From assembly GCA_040756995.1 (NCBI GenBank), contig JBFLYK010000001.1, forward strand, positions 1 through 64,000: a stretch of DNA of 64,000 nucleotides, written 5' to 3'. The first letter of the stretch is position 1; the number at the start of each line of letters is the position of its first letter. The DNA is from BP-133 sp040756995 (GTDB taxonomy: Bacteria > Actinomycetota > Acidimicrobiia > IMCC26256 > BP-133). Below the pieces are notes generated by a model that saw nothing but the letters and a program-made list of their open reading frames with translations, did not search any database and was not told where the DNA came from. Below, piece by piece: positions 8,462-16,681 of this stretch. The position numbers and the translations under genes were made by a program.

Positions 8462-8486
8462 GAGCCCCGGTTCACGGCCGGGGCTC
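8462..8486 (-). terminator. Hairpin terminator after the integrase gene
   Basis: GAGCCCCGG (8462-8470), loop TTCACGG, CCGGGGCTC (8478-8486): a 9-bp GC-rich perfect stem. It lies 98 bp past the integrase stop and ahead of the GAF gene start, so it separates the element's leftward transcript from the operon behind the tRNA. There is no T-run on the minus side, which is common in high-GC actinobacteria. Confidence 0.55.
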
Positions 8487-8584
8487 ACTGCTTTCACCGA
8501 TGGTAACGGCGGCGGACGCGGCGGCGTCAGGCGCACACCGCTTCTCCTTCGCCGTAGCCAGGGAGTTGTCCGGATCTACCACGT

Positions 8585-9919
8585 CTAAGGATCGGCGATC
8601 GCGGATGGATTGGCGGGTTCGTAGATGAGGGCTCCGATGGCAGCCGCCGCCTCCCTATCCATACCTTCGATGACATGCTGGTAGATGTCGGCGGTGATGG
8701 CGATGGAGGCGTGGCCAAGTCGCTTCGACATCACCTTCAGGGGCACCCCGGCTTTGAGCCCCAGGGTCGCGTGGGTGTGCCGCATGTTCCGGAACGGAAT
8801 GCGGGGCACGCCGGCCGCTTTGACCGCTCGGTCGAAGGCGTCGGAGACCGCCTCAGGGTGGTACGGCGTCCCGTCCTCCTGGCAGAAGACGAGGTCGTGT
8901 TCCTGCCACATCCGGGCGTTCACCATCCGCTCGAGGTCTTGGACCTCGCGATGGGCCCGGAGCACGGCGGCGGTGTCGGGGTCCAGCGTGACCCGGCGGT
9001 AGCCAGCATGGGTCTTGGGGGCCGACTGCACCACGCGGTAGGCGACCGAAACCGAGGTCTCCTGGATGAGCAGGTGTGGCTCTTCGTCGTCGAGGAAGAC
9101 GTGGTCGTCCCACTTCAGCCCGAGGAGCTCGCCGCGGCGCAGGCCGGTGGCAAGGTCGGTGGCGAAGAGAGCATGGAGCCGATCGCCGGCGTTCTTGCGG
9201 TGGCTGAGAAACACCTTGACCTGCTCCGCCGTCCACACCCGCTTCGGGAGCTTGGCCGGCTGGAGGTCCTCCGTCAGGCCATCGGCCGGGTTTTCCCGCA
9301 CGCCCATATCCCACTTGATGGCGGCGTCGAGTGCCTTGTGGAGGATCACCACGTAGTAGCGGACGCTCGACTTCGACAGCCCGCCGCGCCTCCCCGAGGT
9401 CTTCTGCCGAGCCGCCTCTTCCTTGGCCCGGGCCTTGGTGACCTCTGCCGGCTCACGGTCGGCCGTGGGGCGGCCGGGTCGCGTCTGACCGAGTTCCGCC
9501 CGCATGCGTCGGTAGATCGCCAGCCAGCCGCCGGCGCTGTTGCGCCGGCCCTCGCTGAGCAGCTCGGCGATCCACGCCTCGATGTGACCCTCCCGCAGCT
9601 TGACCAGGAGGTGATGGCCAAGCCCGGGGATGATGTGGTTCTCGCACTCACGCCGGTAGCTGTCCCAGGTGCTCTCGGCCAGGCCGGCCCGGATGCGGGG
9701 CAGCCACTCCTTGCGCAAGAACTCCGCCAGGGTGAGCTTCGATGGCTCGACGTAGGCGTCGTCGCGGACGTCCTTGAGCACCGCATCGAGATGGCTGAGC
9801 GCGGCCTTCTTGCTCGGGAATCCGCCCTTCGACCGCTGCTTGTTGTCAACCCACCAGTAGGCCGTCCACGTCTGGCCCCGCTTGCGGACCAACCCTCTTC
9901 CTGTCCCAGCTGCCGGCAC
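8585..9919 (-). CDS. int: Tyrosine recombinase (integrase of the element)
   Basis: A 444-residue phage-type integrase. The start is GTG 9919, preceded by GGAGGAG. The order is an N-terminal arm-binding domain (GQTWTAYWWVDNKQRSKGGF), a SAM-like core-binding domain, a low-complexity basic insert near residues 150-180 (TADREPAEVTKARAKEEAAR), and a catalytic domain. Catalytic residues are visible: R in ATGLRRGELLGLKW, H-x-x-R/H in MRHTHATLGLKAG, and Y in LGHASIAITADIYQHV. It would cut and join the element at the tRNA-Arg attachment site. The excisionase gene is just upstream, as usual for integrative elements. The intact gene and the scar at 6045 have the same orientation. Confidence 0.95.
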   Translation of the reverse strand: MPAAGTGRGLVRKRGQTWTAYWWVDNKQRSKGGFPSKKAALSHLDAVLKDVRDDAYVEPSKLTLAEFLRKEWLPRIRAGLAESTWDSYRRECENHIIPGLGHHLLVKLREGHIEAWIAELLSEGRRNSAGGWLAIYRRMRAELGQTRPGRPTADREPAEVTKARAKEEAARQKTSGRRGGLSKSSVRYYVVILHKALDAAIKWDMGVRENPADGLTEDLQPAKLPKRVWTAEQVKVFLSHRKNAGDRLHALFATDLATGLRRGELLGLKWDDHVFLDDEEPHLLIQETSVSVAYRVVQSAPKTHAGYRRVTLDPDTAAVLRAHREVQDLERMVNARMWQEHDLVFCQEDGTPYHPEAVSDAFDRAVKAAGVPRIPFRNMRHTHATLGLKAGVPLKVMSKRLGHASIAITADIYQHVIEGMDREAAAAIGALIYEPANPSAIADP

Positions 9920-9934
9920 GGTCGCTCCTCCTGC

Positions 9935-10147
9935 TCAAGCCTCGTCTTTCGGGTCGCTCGCCGCCCGGATTCGTGCCTCGAGGATCCATTCCTGCAGGTC
10001 GGGGACCGGGACGAGCACTCTGTGGCCGATGCGAAGGCTAGGGAGCGTACCTCTGTTCACCATCCGCCAGGCGTGGGAGCGGCTGATGCCGAGGGCCGCC
10101 GCCGCCTCCTCCACCGACAGGGTCAGTCTTCCCGCCAGGTCCTTCAT
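9935..10147 (-). CDS. xis: Excisionase-like helix-turn-helix protein
   Basis: A 70-residue MerR/AlpA-type HTH protein (LSVEEAAAALGISRSHAWRMVNRGTLPSLRIGHRVLVPVPDLQEWI). The ATG at 10147 is preferred because AAGGAG sits 9 bases upstream; the ATG at 10156 lies directly against that site. It ends 15 bp before the integrase start, the usual xis-int layout, so it probably bends DNA at the attachment site to favour excision, or regulates int. Confidence 0.8.
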   Translation of the reverse strand: MKDLAGRLTLSVEEAAAALGISRSHAWRMVNRGTLPSLRIGHRVLVPVPDLQEWILEARIRAASDPKDEA

Positions 10148-10184
10148 CTCGCCCATCTCCTTCGCTTCCCTCTGTCCGGGGATG

Positions 10185-10727
10185 TCATCGAGCTCGGGGG
10201 TCTTCACGAGTCGGCTCGAGTGCTTCGACGTGTTGGGCGACGACCTGGTGTGCGTGCCGGCGGGTACCGTCCTCGGCGACCCACTCCCGCTGGTCCAGGC
10301 GCCCCGCGACCCGGATCCGTTGGCCCTTAACCAGGTTGGCGGCCCGTTTCGCCTCCTCCTCGAAGGCCACCACGTCGATGAACATGGCGTCATCTCCGTG
10401 GCGACGGCGAACGGCGAGACGCAGGACGACGACCGTCCGGCCGGTCTTTGATTCCCGCAGGTCGGCATCTTTCGTCACGCGGCCGATGAGTTTGACGTCG
10501 TTGTGCTCAGTCTCCGATCCCGGCCGGGAGATCCGGGTCGAACCGGGCAGCGGACGGCCGAGCAGCTCCTCAAGGGCGGCGGCCGGAATCAGCCAGCGGC
10601 GTCCGACGGGGGTCGCCTCGACCTCGCCGGTGCGGACGCATTCGTAGAGCTTCGTTCGGGAGATGCCGAGGAGGGCGGCCGCCTCCTCGACGGTGTAGCT
10701 GACTCGTTGCTGCATGCCGATGTGCAT
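10185..10727 (-). CDS. Fusion of excisionase-type HTH and single-stranded DNA-binding protein
   Basis: A 180-residue protein with an AAAGGAAG site before ATG 10727. Residues 8-55 are an HTH_17 domain (SYTVEEAAALLGISRTKLYECVRTGEVEATPVGRRWLIP). A short Pro/Ser linker follows, then an SSB-type OB fold at about 75-170 (NDVKLIGRVTKDADLRESKTGRTVVVLRLAV, then GRLDQREWVAEDGTRR). The acidic C-terminal tail of replicative SSBs is missing; the end is EDPRAR. No Met/Val start exists at the OB-fold boundary, so it is a real fusion and not two genes. It could target SSB activity to an element site, such as an origin or transferred strand. The function of the fusion is unknown. Confidence 0.8.
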   Translation of the reverse strand: MHIGMQQRVSYTVEEAAALLGISRTKLYECVRTGEVEATPVGRRWLIPAAALEELLGRPLPGSTRISRPGSETEHNDVKLIGRVTKDADLRESKTGRTVVVLRLAVRRRHGDDAMFIDVVAFEEEAKRAANLVKGQRIRVAGRLDQREWVAEDGTRRHAHQVVAQHVEALEPTREDPRAR

Positions 10728-10765
10728 GGTCTTCCTTTCTGTTCTTGGAGCGTGCGACGGTCCCG

Positions 10766-11485
10766 CTACGCCACCTCGACCGCGGCGGCGAGGCCCGCTT
10801 CGGCGCGCTGCCGGCCGCGCTCAACCGCCAGTGGGTGGCGCCCCTCGGCGGCGGCGAGGGCGGGGGTGGGGACGCCGAGGACTCGGTAGAGAAGGATCAG
10901 CCGCCCTCCCCGTCGGGTCATGCGACCTGTACGGACGGCCTCGGATACGAGGTCGATGAGCTCCTCGGTGGCGGTCGACTGGTTGGGGGAGCCGATCCGC
11001 TCCTCGTCGAAGGGAACCGTCTTGCCGAGCCGGTCGGCCAGACGCTGCTCGCGGGCGAGCTGGCGGAGGACACGCTGGCGAACGTCGCGTAGCACGTTGG
11101 CGGCGATCCGCCGGGGTCGGCGCTCGAACGGGTAGCAACGGATCCGCTCGAAGGCGATGGTGACCACCTCGCTGGCGAAGTCGTCGGTACCCCGCCGGCG
11201 CCAACAGGTTCGGATCACCCGCTTGAGGCCGGGCAGGAGCGCGTGGAGAAGAACCTGGGCGGCGAGGGTGTCATTCGCGGCACGCCGGGCCAAGGCGGCG
11301 AGGACCGCGTCGCTGGCCTCCAGGTCGGCCCGGTTGTTGGCGATGGCCAGCAGCCCGGCGAGGTCCTCGACCGATGCGAGCGCCGGGTCCTCCTCCTTCC
11401 AGGAGAGGAACTGCCGGTGGGCGGCACGGTCCCGGGCGAGGACCGTCCATTCGTTGTCGAGGGCGGCGAGGATCGGGATATGCAT
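10766..11485 (-). CDS. Sigma-70-like regulatory protein
   Basis: A 239-residue protein; ATG 11485 is preceded by AGGAGGT. Residues about 75-140 resemble sigma region 2 (LLPGLKRVIRTCWRRRGTDDFASEVVTIAFERIRCYPF), with the aromatic and basic residues of the core-binding and -10 helices. Residues about 190-235 (GGRLILLYRVLGVPTPALAAAEGRHPLAVERGRQRAE) resemble a region 4 helix-turn-helix. The similarity is moderate, so it may be a true alternative sigma factor or a sigma-like transcription factor. It is encoded between the recombination genes and the tad operon, and the four special promoters of this element are obvious candidate targets; that link is inference. A CTCAAC repeat pair lies 60-80 bp upstream. 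Confidence 0.6.
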   Translation of the reverse strand: MHIPILAALDNEWTVLARDRAAHRQFLSWKEEDPALASVEDLAGLLAIANNRADLEASDAVLAALARRAANDTLAAQVLLHALLPGLKRVIRTCWRRRGTDDFASEVVTIAFERIRCYPFERRPRRIAANVLRDVRQRVLRQLAREQRLADRLGKTVPFDEERIGSPNQSTATEELIDLVSEAVRTGRMTRRGGRLILLYRVLGVPTPALAAAEGRHPLAVERGRQRAEAGLAAAVEVA

Positions 11486-11547
11486 GGGACCTCCTGGTCG
11501 ACCGATGAGCGATCGGCCGGAGTGTCCAGAGGGGCCTTGAGCAAGAA

Positions 11548-11622
11548 CCTCAACGCCCCTCAACGCGCCGGTGGCGCGGCTCGGCTCCGCCTCCCTTCCC
11601 GGACCTCAACGGAAACCTCAAC
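11548..11622. repeat. Two paired CTCAAC repeats upstream of the sigma-like gene
   Basis: CCTCAACGCCCCTCAACG at 11548-11565 and CCTCAACGGAAACCTCAAC at 11604-11622. Each holds two direct half-sites 10-12 bp apart, about one helical turn. The same pair recurs at 12156-12174 and 46816-46832. Read on the minus strand they are GTTGAGG pairs ahead of the sigma-like gene, so they may be operators or -35-type elements of a shared regulator. Confidence 0.6.
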
Positions 11623-12465
11623 ATGCCTGGTCAGCGGCCATTTCCTAGCGGCTCATCAGGTTGTCCGGGGCCTGGCTTCCGCGCCCGTGTCAGCTGGGCG
11701 ACGACGATCCCGAACTGATCGGCAGCACTATCGGTGCGGCTCCCGCTCGCGGCCTGCCCACACCTCTGCTCGCGGACACCGGACCTGTCTGTCAGCCAGA
11801 GGCTGCTTCGGGGGTCGCTACGGCAAGCAGAGGCCGTCGGCCTGCCGTGTCGGCGGCCACAAGCACTGGTGGACACGGAGCCGTCGCATCCGATGCGGGT
11901 GCACTGCGAGCGCAGAGGCGGCCGCTGGTTCTGGGCGAGCGACGCCTCCTGGTGAGATCGACCTGCACCGGTCAGGGCTGGGTTGACGTAAGTGCGGTCC
12001 CTGGGGCCGAACAACGCGGTGAAGGAGGACGGGCTGGGGCCGGATCAGAAGGTGTTTGGTTCCCGGCGCCCTGGTCGTGGTGGAGCCGGGGACGAAGGCC
12101 CGCGTTGCAAGGGGCTGCGCCCCTGGACACCGGACGGTCTTTCGGCACTCGGGACCCTCAACGAAACCCTCAACATGGCTGGTCACCGCCGCATTTCCGG
12201 ACGTTGGTGGCGGCCCGGGGGGCCCGCTCGCCGCATCCGACGTTCAGCCCATCTCCGCGGCGCTGGGCGAGCCGCGTCATGATCTGGGCTGGCTGCCGTT
12301 GGACTTTTGTGACGAACCCCCCATTTGTCACGAAGGGCCATCAAAACGTTGTTCAAGCACAAAACGCCGAAAGCGGCGGGCCGTGACCCCGGTTCGGGTG
12401 TAGCGGTCCTCGGACCGGGGAACACCTCCCGCCGCTTGGAATCTTCTGGAATCCTCGCTCGTCGT
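11566..12465. other. Non-coding interval before the tad operon, with a further CTCAAC repeat
   Basis: About 900 bp with no gene I can support. It contains the second and third CTCAAC pairs. The copies at 11604-11647 and 12156-12200 extend into a 40-45 bp degenerate direct repeat (CCTCAACG-AAACC-CTCAACATG-CTGGTCA--G--CATTTCC). A small hairpin AGGGGC-TGC-GCCCCT lies near 12112. The length, repeats and position between divergent regulatory and structural genes suggest a control region; an origin is also possible. Confidence 0.5.
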
Positions 12466-12497
12466 TGTCGGCTTTCGGGTCCTGGTTGCGCATAGGG
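12466..12497 (+). promoter_or_regulatory. Transfer-regulon promoter 1 (tad operon)
   Basis: TGTCGG (12466-12471), 15 bp, TGCGCATAGGG (12487-12497), ending 36 bp before the lipoprotein ATG. The same two boxes with exactly 15 bp between them occur at 23136, 26118 and, reversed, 46066. The arrangement of boxes close to the first gene of each unit fits a promoter. Confidence 0.75.
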
Positions 12498-12533
12498 CCG
12501 GCTGGAAGCCTGCGCGAGCGCGGAGGAGACAGC

Positions 12534-13109
12534 ATGACGCGTGCAATCCCCAAATCCCGGTGGTGGCTCTCGGTCGCCGTAGCGACCACGCTCGTCGTGG
12601 CGGCCGCGGCGTGCTCCGACTCCTCCTCGCGGGAAGACGGCGACGTATCCCCCGAGACGCAGCCGACGCAGCCGGCCACCACCGTCACCACGGCGGCGAA
12701 GCCGACTGTGGAGAGCGAGGTGCTCGCCGCCTACCGCGCCTTCTGGGACGCCTACCTCGCCGCCGCCGACCCGATGAACCCGGAAGATCCCCGCCTCGCT
12801 GAGCGCGCCACCGGCGGCGAGTTGGAGACGGTCCAGAAGGCGTTCCTCGCCCGCCGTTCGGCCGGGGAGGTCATCCGCGGCACGCTCGACCTGGCGCCCC
12901 GGGTCGCCTCGGTCCGCCCCGACGGGGCGGCGGCAACCGTCACCGACTGCTACGCCGACCACACCGGCGTCTACGACGCCGCCACCGGAGCCCGCAAGGA
13001 CAGCGAGAGCGGCGTCCGGCACCTCGTCACCGTGGAGATGGTCCTCCAAGGAACGTGGAAGGTCTCGTCGGTCACCTTGGAGAGGGACGGATGCACGCCC
13101 GCCGCGTGA
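12534..13109 (+). CDS. Lipoprotein, first gene of the tad operon
   Basis: A 191-residue lipoprotein; ATG 12534 is preceded by GGAGGAGAC. The signal has basic residues, a hydrophobic core (WWLSVAVATTLVVAAAA) and a lipobox with cysteine in AAAACSDS. A Thr/Pro-rich spacer follows, then a compact alpha/beta domain (EVLAAYRAFWDAYLAAADPMNPEDPRLAE) resembling the NTF2-like folds of envelope proteins, with two further cysteines (TDCYADH and RDGCTP) that could form a disulfide. It should sit on the outer face of the membrane as an accessory of the pilus or transfer machine. The next gene overlaps it by 19 bp. Confidence 0.75.
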   Translation: MTRAIPKSRWWLSVAVATTLVVAAAACSDSSSREDGDVSPETQPTQPATTVTTAAKPTVESEVLAAYRAFWDAYLAAADPMNPEDPRLAERATGGELETVQKAFLARRSAGEVIRGTLDLAPRVASVRPDGAAATVTDCYADHTGVYDAATGARKDSESGVRHLVTVEMVLQGTWKVSSVTLERDGCTPAA

Positions 13110-13942
13110 CGCTGGTGGTCACCTTGGCCGCTGGCGTCACCATCCTCGGGAGTCCCCTGCCCGCTGGCGCCGACGGCACCGGCGACGCCTGGCACCGGGT
13201 GGAGAAGATCGGGGCGGAAGCCAACTCGCCCGGCGGGACCGGCGACGCGGTGACCGGCCGCCGCCGCCGGAGCGGATCCGCTCCTTGCCGCTACGAGCTG
13301 CTCTCCCCAGCGGAACAGGAGATCGCCGAGCACATGGCGGCGGACGGGTGGAGCGAGGCCACGAAAGGGGACGGCCCAGGCCGGTGGCTCCGCAAGATCT
13401 GCGGCCAGGACGCCACCTCTCCCGGCACCGCCACCGTGATCTGGGTGCCGCAGCGGACCGACCCTGAGGTCCTGGCCGAGCGGGCGCTGCGAGAGGCAGA
13501 CCTCCCCCTGCCCGGCATCGCCACCAGCCCGCCGGCGAACCAACCCCAGCTGGTCAACCTGCCCACCTGGCTCGCCGTCGACCCGTCCGGGTGGAACCCG
13601 GTGAGCGTGTCGGCCTCCGCCGGGGCGGTCACGGTCTCGACGACCGCCAAGCCCGAGAAGGTCGTCTGGAGCGTCGGCACCGGCGACGAGGTCACCTGCA
13701 CCGGGCCCGGCAACCGCTACGACCCCGCTCGTCCCGCCTCCGAGCAGCATCCCGACTGCTCCTACACCTACCGCCGCCCGGGGACCTTCCAGCTGACGGC
13801 CACCGTCGTCTGGCACGTGACCTGGTCGGCGGTCGGGATCCCCGGCGGTGGCGACCTTGGCTTCGCCCGACGCTCGGTCACCGTCCCCGTCCAGGTGGCC
13901 GAGATCCAGTCCCTCAACCGGTTCCCTCAGCAAGGAGGCTGA
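13091..13942 (+). CDS. Secreted protein with PKD-like C-terminal domain
   Basis: A 283-residue protein with a Sec signal peptide (RRVTLVVTLAAGVTILGSPLPAGA, probable cleavage near residue 29). The middle has CRYELLSPAEQEIAEHMAADG; the C-terminal ~110 residues (VSVSASAGAVTVSTTAKPEKVVWSVGTGDEVTC and CSYTYRRPGTFQLTATVVWHVTWSA) have the beta-sandwich pattern of PKD-like domains. Similar proteins of unknown role occur beside tad and conjugation genes in actinobacteria. It overlaps the lipoprotein gene and is followed by a CpaB-like gene 2 bp after its stop, so it is probably an extracellular part of the same machine. Confidence 0.65.
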   Translation: MHARRVTLVVTLAAGVTILGSPLPAGADGTGDAWHRVEKIGAEANSPGGTGDAVTGRRRRSGSAPCRYELLSPAEQEIAEHMAADGWSEATKGDGPGRWLRKICGQDATSPGTATVIWVPQRTDPEVLAERALREADLPLPGIATSPPANQPQLVNLPTWLAVDPSGWNPVSVSASAGAVTVSTTAKPEKVVWSVGTGDEVTCTGPGNRYDPARPASEQHPDCSYTYRRPGTFQLTATVVWHVTWSAVGIPGGGDLGFARRSVTVPVQVAEIQSLNRFPQQGG

Positions 13943-13944
13943 TC

Positions 13945-14637
13945 GTGCCGTCCCAGACCCTCGCCCCTCCGGCCACCTCGAATGGCCAGGGCCGCAAGTT
14001 CACCGCCGCGCTCCCCGCGGCCCTCGCCGCCGGTGGGTCCGGGCGGGGACGGGGACGCCTCGCAGCCGGCGTGGCGGTCCTCGGTGTGAGCGCCCTGGCT
14101 GCCGTCGCGCTTTACGGCAACGTCGGCGACCGCCAGCCGGTCCTCGCCGTCGCCCGGCCGGTCGCTGCCGGGCAGGCCATCGCCGCTCCTGACCTGACGG
14201 TGGTGCGCGTCGCCGCCGACCCGGGTGTCCGCACGATCCCCGCCTCCCAGCGGAGCAGGATCGTGGGTCGCAGCGCGGGGGTGGCACTCGCACCGGGCGC
14301 CCTCCTCGCCCCCGCCCAGTTGGCCGACGGGCCGACGCTGCCGCCCGGCTCGGTGGTCGTCGGCGCGCTGCTCAAGCCGGGGCAATTCCCGTTGGGTCTC
14401 CGGGCGGGTGACTCCGTGCTGGTGGTCCCGCTGGTCCCGGCGACGCAGGCCGCGCTCCTCGGCGGGCAGGGGGCCGACGCGGCGAAACCCATCCGGGCCA
14501 CCGTCGCCGGCGTCGAGAAAGTGAGCGACGCCGGCGGGAGCACCAGCGTGTCGTTGGCCGTCGTCCCCGAGCTGGCCCCGACCGTCGCCGCCGCCGGCGC
14601 CGAGGGACGTCTGAGCGTCATGCGGGAGCTGCCGTGA
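13945..14637 (+). CDS. CpaB/RcpC-like SAF-domain pilus assembly protein
   Basis: A 230-residue protein from GTG 13945, with AAGGAGG upstream. A basic cytoplasmic segment is followed by one membrane helix (LAAGVAVLGVSALAAVALYGNV) and a SAF domain (VLAVARPVAAGQAIAAPDLTVVRVAADPGVRTIPASQRSRIVGRSAG). In Tad systems RcpC/CpaB stabilises the assembly through glycan or pilus contacts at the outer face. The gene order SAF, ParA-like, TadA, TadB, TadC matches tad loci. Confidence 0.8.
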   Translation: MPSQTLAPPATSNGQGRKFTAALPAALAAGGSGRGRGRLAAGVAVLGVSALAAVALYGNVGDRQPVLAVARPVAAGQAIAAPDLTVVRVAADPGVRTIPASQRSRIVGRSAGVALAPGALLAPAQLADGPTLPPGSVVVGALLKPGQFPLGLRAGDSVLVVPLVPATQAALLGGQGADAAKPIRATVAGVEKVSDAGGSTSVSLAVVPELAPTVAAAGAEGRLSVMRELP

Positions 14638-15368
14638 CCCTCATGGCGCTGACGTCGATCAAGCATGCGCCCGGGGTCACCACCGCCGCGCTGGCCATGG
14701 CCACGGCGTGGTCCGCCGACCACGAGGTGGTCGTCGTCGAGGCTGATCCCGCCGGCGGGGACCTGGCCGCCCGCCTCGGGCTGCCATTCGAACCCGGCCT
14801 CGTTTCGCTCGCGGCCGCTGCCCGCCACGGAGCCGCCTCGGGCGCTGTCGGCCACGCCCAGCTTCAGGCCATGCCGTGCGGCGGGTCGGTGCTGGTCGGC
14901 CCCGGGTCAGCGGAGCAGGCGGTTGCCGCTCTACGCGAGCTGCGAGCCGGAGCGCTCGCCGGGCTGGCTGGCCGAGGCGATCTGGTGGTCGTCGACTGTG
15001 GCCGCTGGTCCCCGGGGTCGCCCACCCAGCCACTGATCAGCGCCGCTGATCTCGTGCTGGTGGTGACCCGGCCCACGGTCGAGGGCGTCGTTCACCTCCG
15101 CTCCCGGATGGCGGCCCTCCGCCGCGAAGCAGGCGACCGGGTGGCCATCCTCCTGGTCGGGGAACGGCCCTACCGGGCCGCCGACATCGACGAGGCGGTC
15201 GGGCTGCGGGTGGCCGGCGTGCTGGCCGACGACCCCCGGGCCGCCACCGCCTTGTACCAGTCGCCCCGTCCGGGGCTGGCCCGCCGGTTCCTCCTCGTGC
15301 GCTCGGCGCGGTCCTTCCTCGAGCGGGCCATCCCCCTCCTCTTGCCCGAAAGCCAGGTGAGCGCATGA
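14634..15368 (+). CDS. TadZ/CpaE-like ParA-family ATPase with degenerate Walker A
   Basis: A 244-residue MinD/ParA-fold protein; GTG 14634 overlaps the previous stop (GTGA). The N-terminus LTSIKHAPGVTTAALAMATAW has the strand-loop-helix of a ParA P-loop but lacks the canonical lysines. VVVVEADPAGGDLAARLGL (switch I-like) and DLVVVDCGRW (Walker B) are present. TadZ proteins localise the pilus machine and often have such atypical P-loops. It overlaps tadA by 4 bp. Confidence 0.75.
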   Translation: MTLMALTSIKHAPGVTTAALAMATAWSADHEVVVVEADPAGGDLAARLGLPFEPGLVSLAAAARHGAASGAVGHAQLQAMPCGGSVLVGPGSAEQAVAALRELRAGALAGLAGRGDLVVVDCGRWSPGSPTQPLISAADLVLVVTRPTVEGVVHLRSRMAALRREAGDRVAILLVGERPYRAADIDEAVGLRVAGVLADDPRAATALYQSPRPGLARRFLLVRSARSFLERAIPLLLPESQVSA

Positions 15369-16681
15369 CGATGACCGGTCCCGACGAGCTGCTGGTCCGA
15401 CGCCTCCGCGCCGCGGTGGCCGGCGAAATCACCGCTCAGGCGAGCGCGGCGCAGCTCAGCGGGCGCCGCCTCGACCGTGACGACCAGCGGGCTCTGGCCC
15501 GCCGGCTCCTCGACGAGCAGCTCGAACGGCACGCCCAAGACTGCCTGGCCCGTAGCATGCCTGTCCTCAGCCAGGACGAGGAGGAACTCCTGGCCCAGGC
15601 GGTGATGGACCGCCTCTTCCAGCTCGGCCGCATGCAGCCACTGATCGACGACCAGGAGCTGACGAACATCACGGCCAACGGCTACGACCGGGTCTTCCTC
15701 GAGTATCCCGACGGGACCCGCAAGCCGGGTCCGCCGGTGGCCACCAGCGACGACGAGATGATCGAGATGCTGCGCGACATCGGTCGCCGCTACGGCCTCT
15801 CCGAACGGGAGTTCAACCCCGGTCGCCCGTCCCTCAACCTCCAGCTGCCCGACGGCAGCCGCCTCTTCGCCGTGGCCTGGGTGTGCGAGCGGCCCTGCCT
15901 GGCCATCCGACGGCACCGCCACCTCCGGGTCACCCTTGAAGACCTCGAACGTCTCGGCACCCTCGACCTCAACCTGCGCTGCTTCCTGGCCGCCGCCGTC
16001 CGGTCCGGTCAGCGGATCATCATCTGCGGCCCCACCGGCGCCGGGAAGACCACGCTGCTGCGGGCTCTGGCATCCGAGATCCCCTCCCGGGAGCGGATCA
16101 TCACCATCGAGACGGAGCTCGAGCTCGGCCTCGACCGCTTCCCCGACCTGCACCCGAACTGCGTCGCCCTCGAAGCCCGAGAAGCCAACGTGGAAGGCGT
16201 CGGGCGGGTCAGCCCGTCGGACCTCGTGCGCATGTCGCTGCGCATGAACCCCGACAGATGCATCCTGGGCGAGGTCCGGGGCGACGAGGCAGTGCCGCTC
16301 CTCAACGTCATGAGCCAGGGTAACGAAGGCTCGATGTGCACCCTGCACGCCGACTCCTCGGCCACCGTGTTCAACAAGCTCGCCCTCTACGCCATGCAGG
16401 CCCCCGAGCGCCTGCCGGTGGAGGCGACGATGATGCTGGCCGCGGCGGCCATCGACCTCGTCGTGTTCATCTCCTACACCCGGGCCGGGCGCTTCGTCTC
16501 CAGCGTCCGCCAGGTGACCGGCGCCGACGGGCCGAGGGTGACGACCAACGAGCTGTTCCGCCCTGGCCCCGAAGGACGGGCGGTGCCTGCCATGTCCATC
16601 CCCATCAACCTGCTCGACGAGCTGGTGGCCGCCGGCTACGACCCATCCCTCCACGCACCGACCAACGGGTGGCGGCCATGA
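15365..16681 (+). CDS. tadA: TadA/CpaF secretion ATPase
   Basis: A 438-residue hexameric secretion ATPase. It has an N-terminal helical domain, Walker A GPTGAGKTT near residue 221, Asp-box region TIETELELGLDRFPDLHPN, Walker B-region RCILGEVRGDEAVPLL and His-box GNEGSMCTLHADS. In Tad pili this motor powers both extension and retraction; related proteins accompany conjugative elements in actinobacteria. It is coupled by 4-bp overlaps to the TadZ-like and TadB genes. Confidence 0.95.
   Translation: MTMTGPDELLVRRLRAAVAGEITAQASAAQLSGRRLDRDDQRALARRLLDEQLERHAQDCLARSMPVLSQDEEELLAQAVMDRLFQLGRMQPLIDDQELTNITANGYDRVFLEYPDGTRKPGPPVATSDDEMIEMLRDIGRRYGLSEREFNPGRPSLNLQLPDGSRLFAVAWVCERPCLAIRRHRHLRVTLEDLERLGTLDLNLRCFLAAAVRSGQRIIICGPTGAGKTTLLRALASEIPSRERIITIETELELGLDRFPDLHPNCVALEAREANVEGVGRVSPSDLVRMSLRMNPDRCILGEVRGDEAVPLLNVMSQGNEGSMCTLHADSSATVFNKLALYAMQAPERLPVEATMMLAAAAIDLVVFISYTRAGRFVSSVRQVTGADGPRVTTNELFRPGPEGRAVPAMSIPINLLDELVAAGYDPSLHAPTNGWRP

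Noticed and set aside
8675..10330. Long plus-strand frame antisense to integrase and excisionase
   Set aside because: It shows no family motif, and the minus-strand integrase has all catalytic residues.
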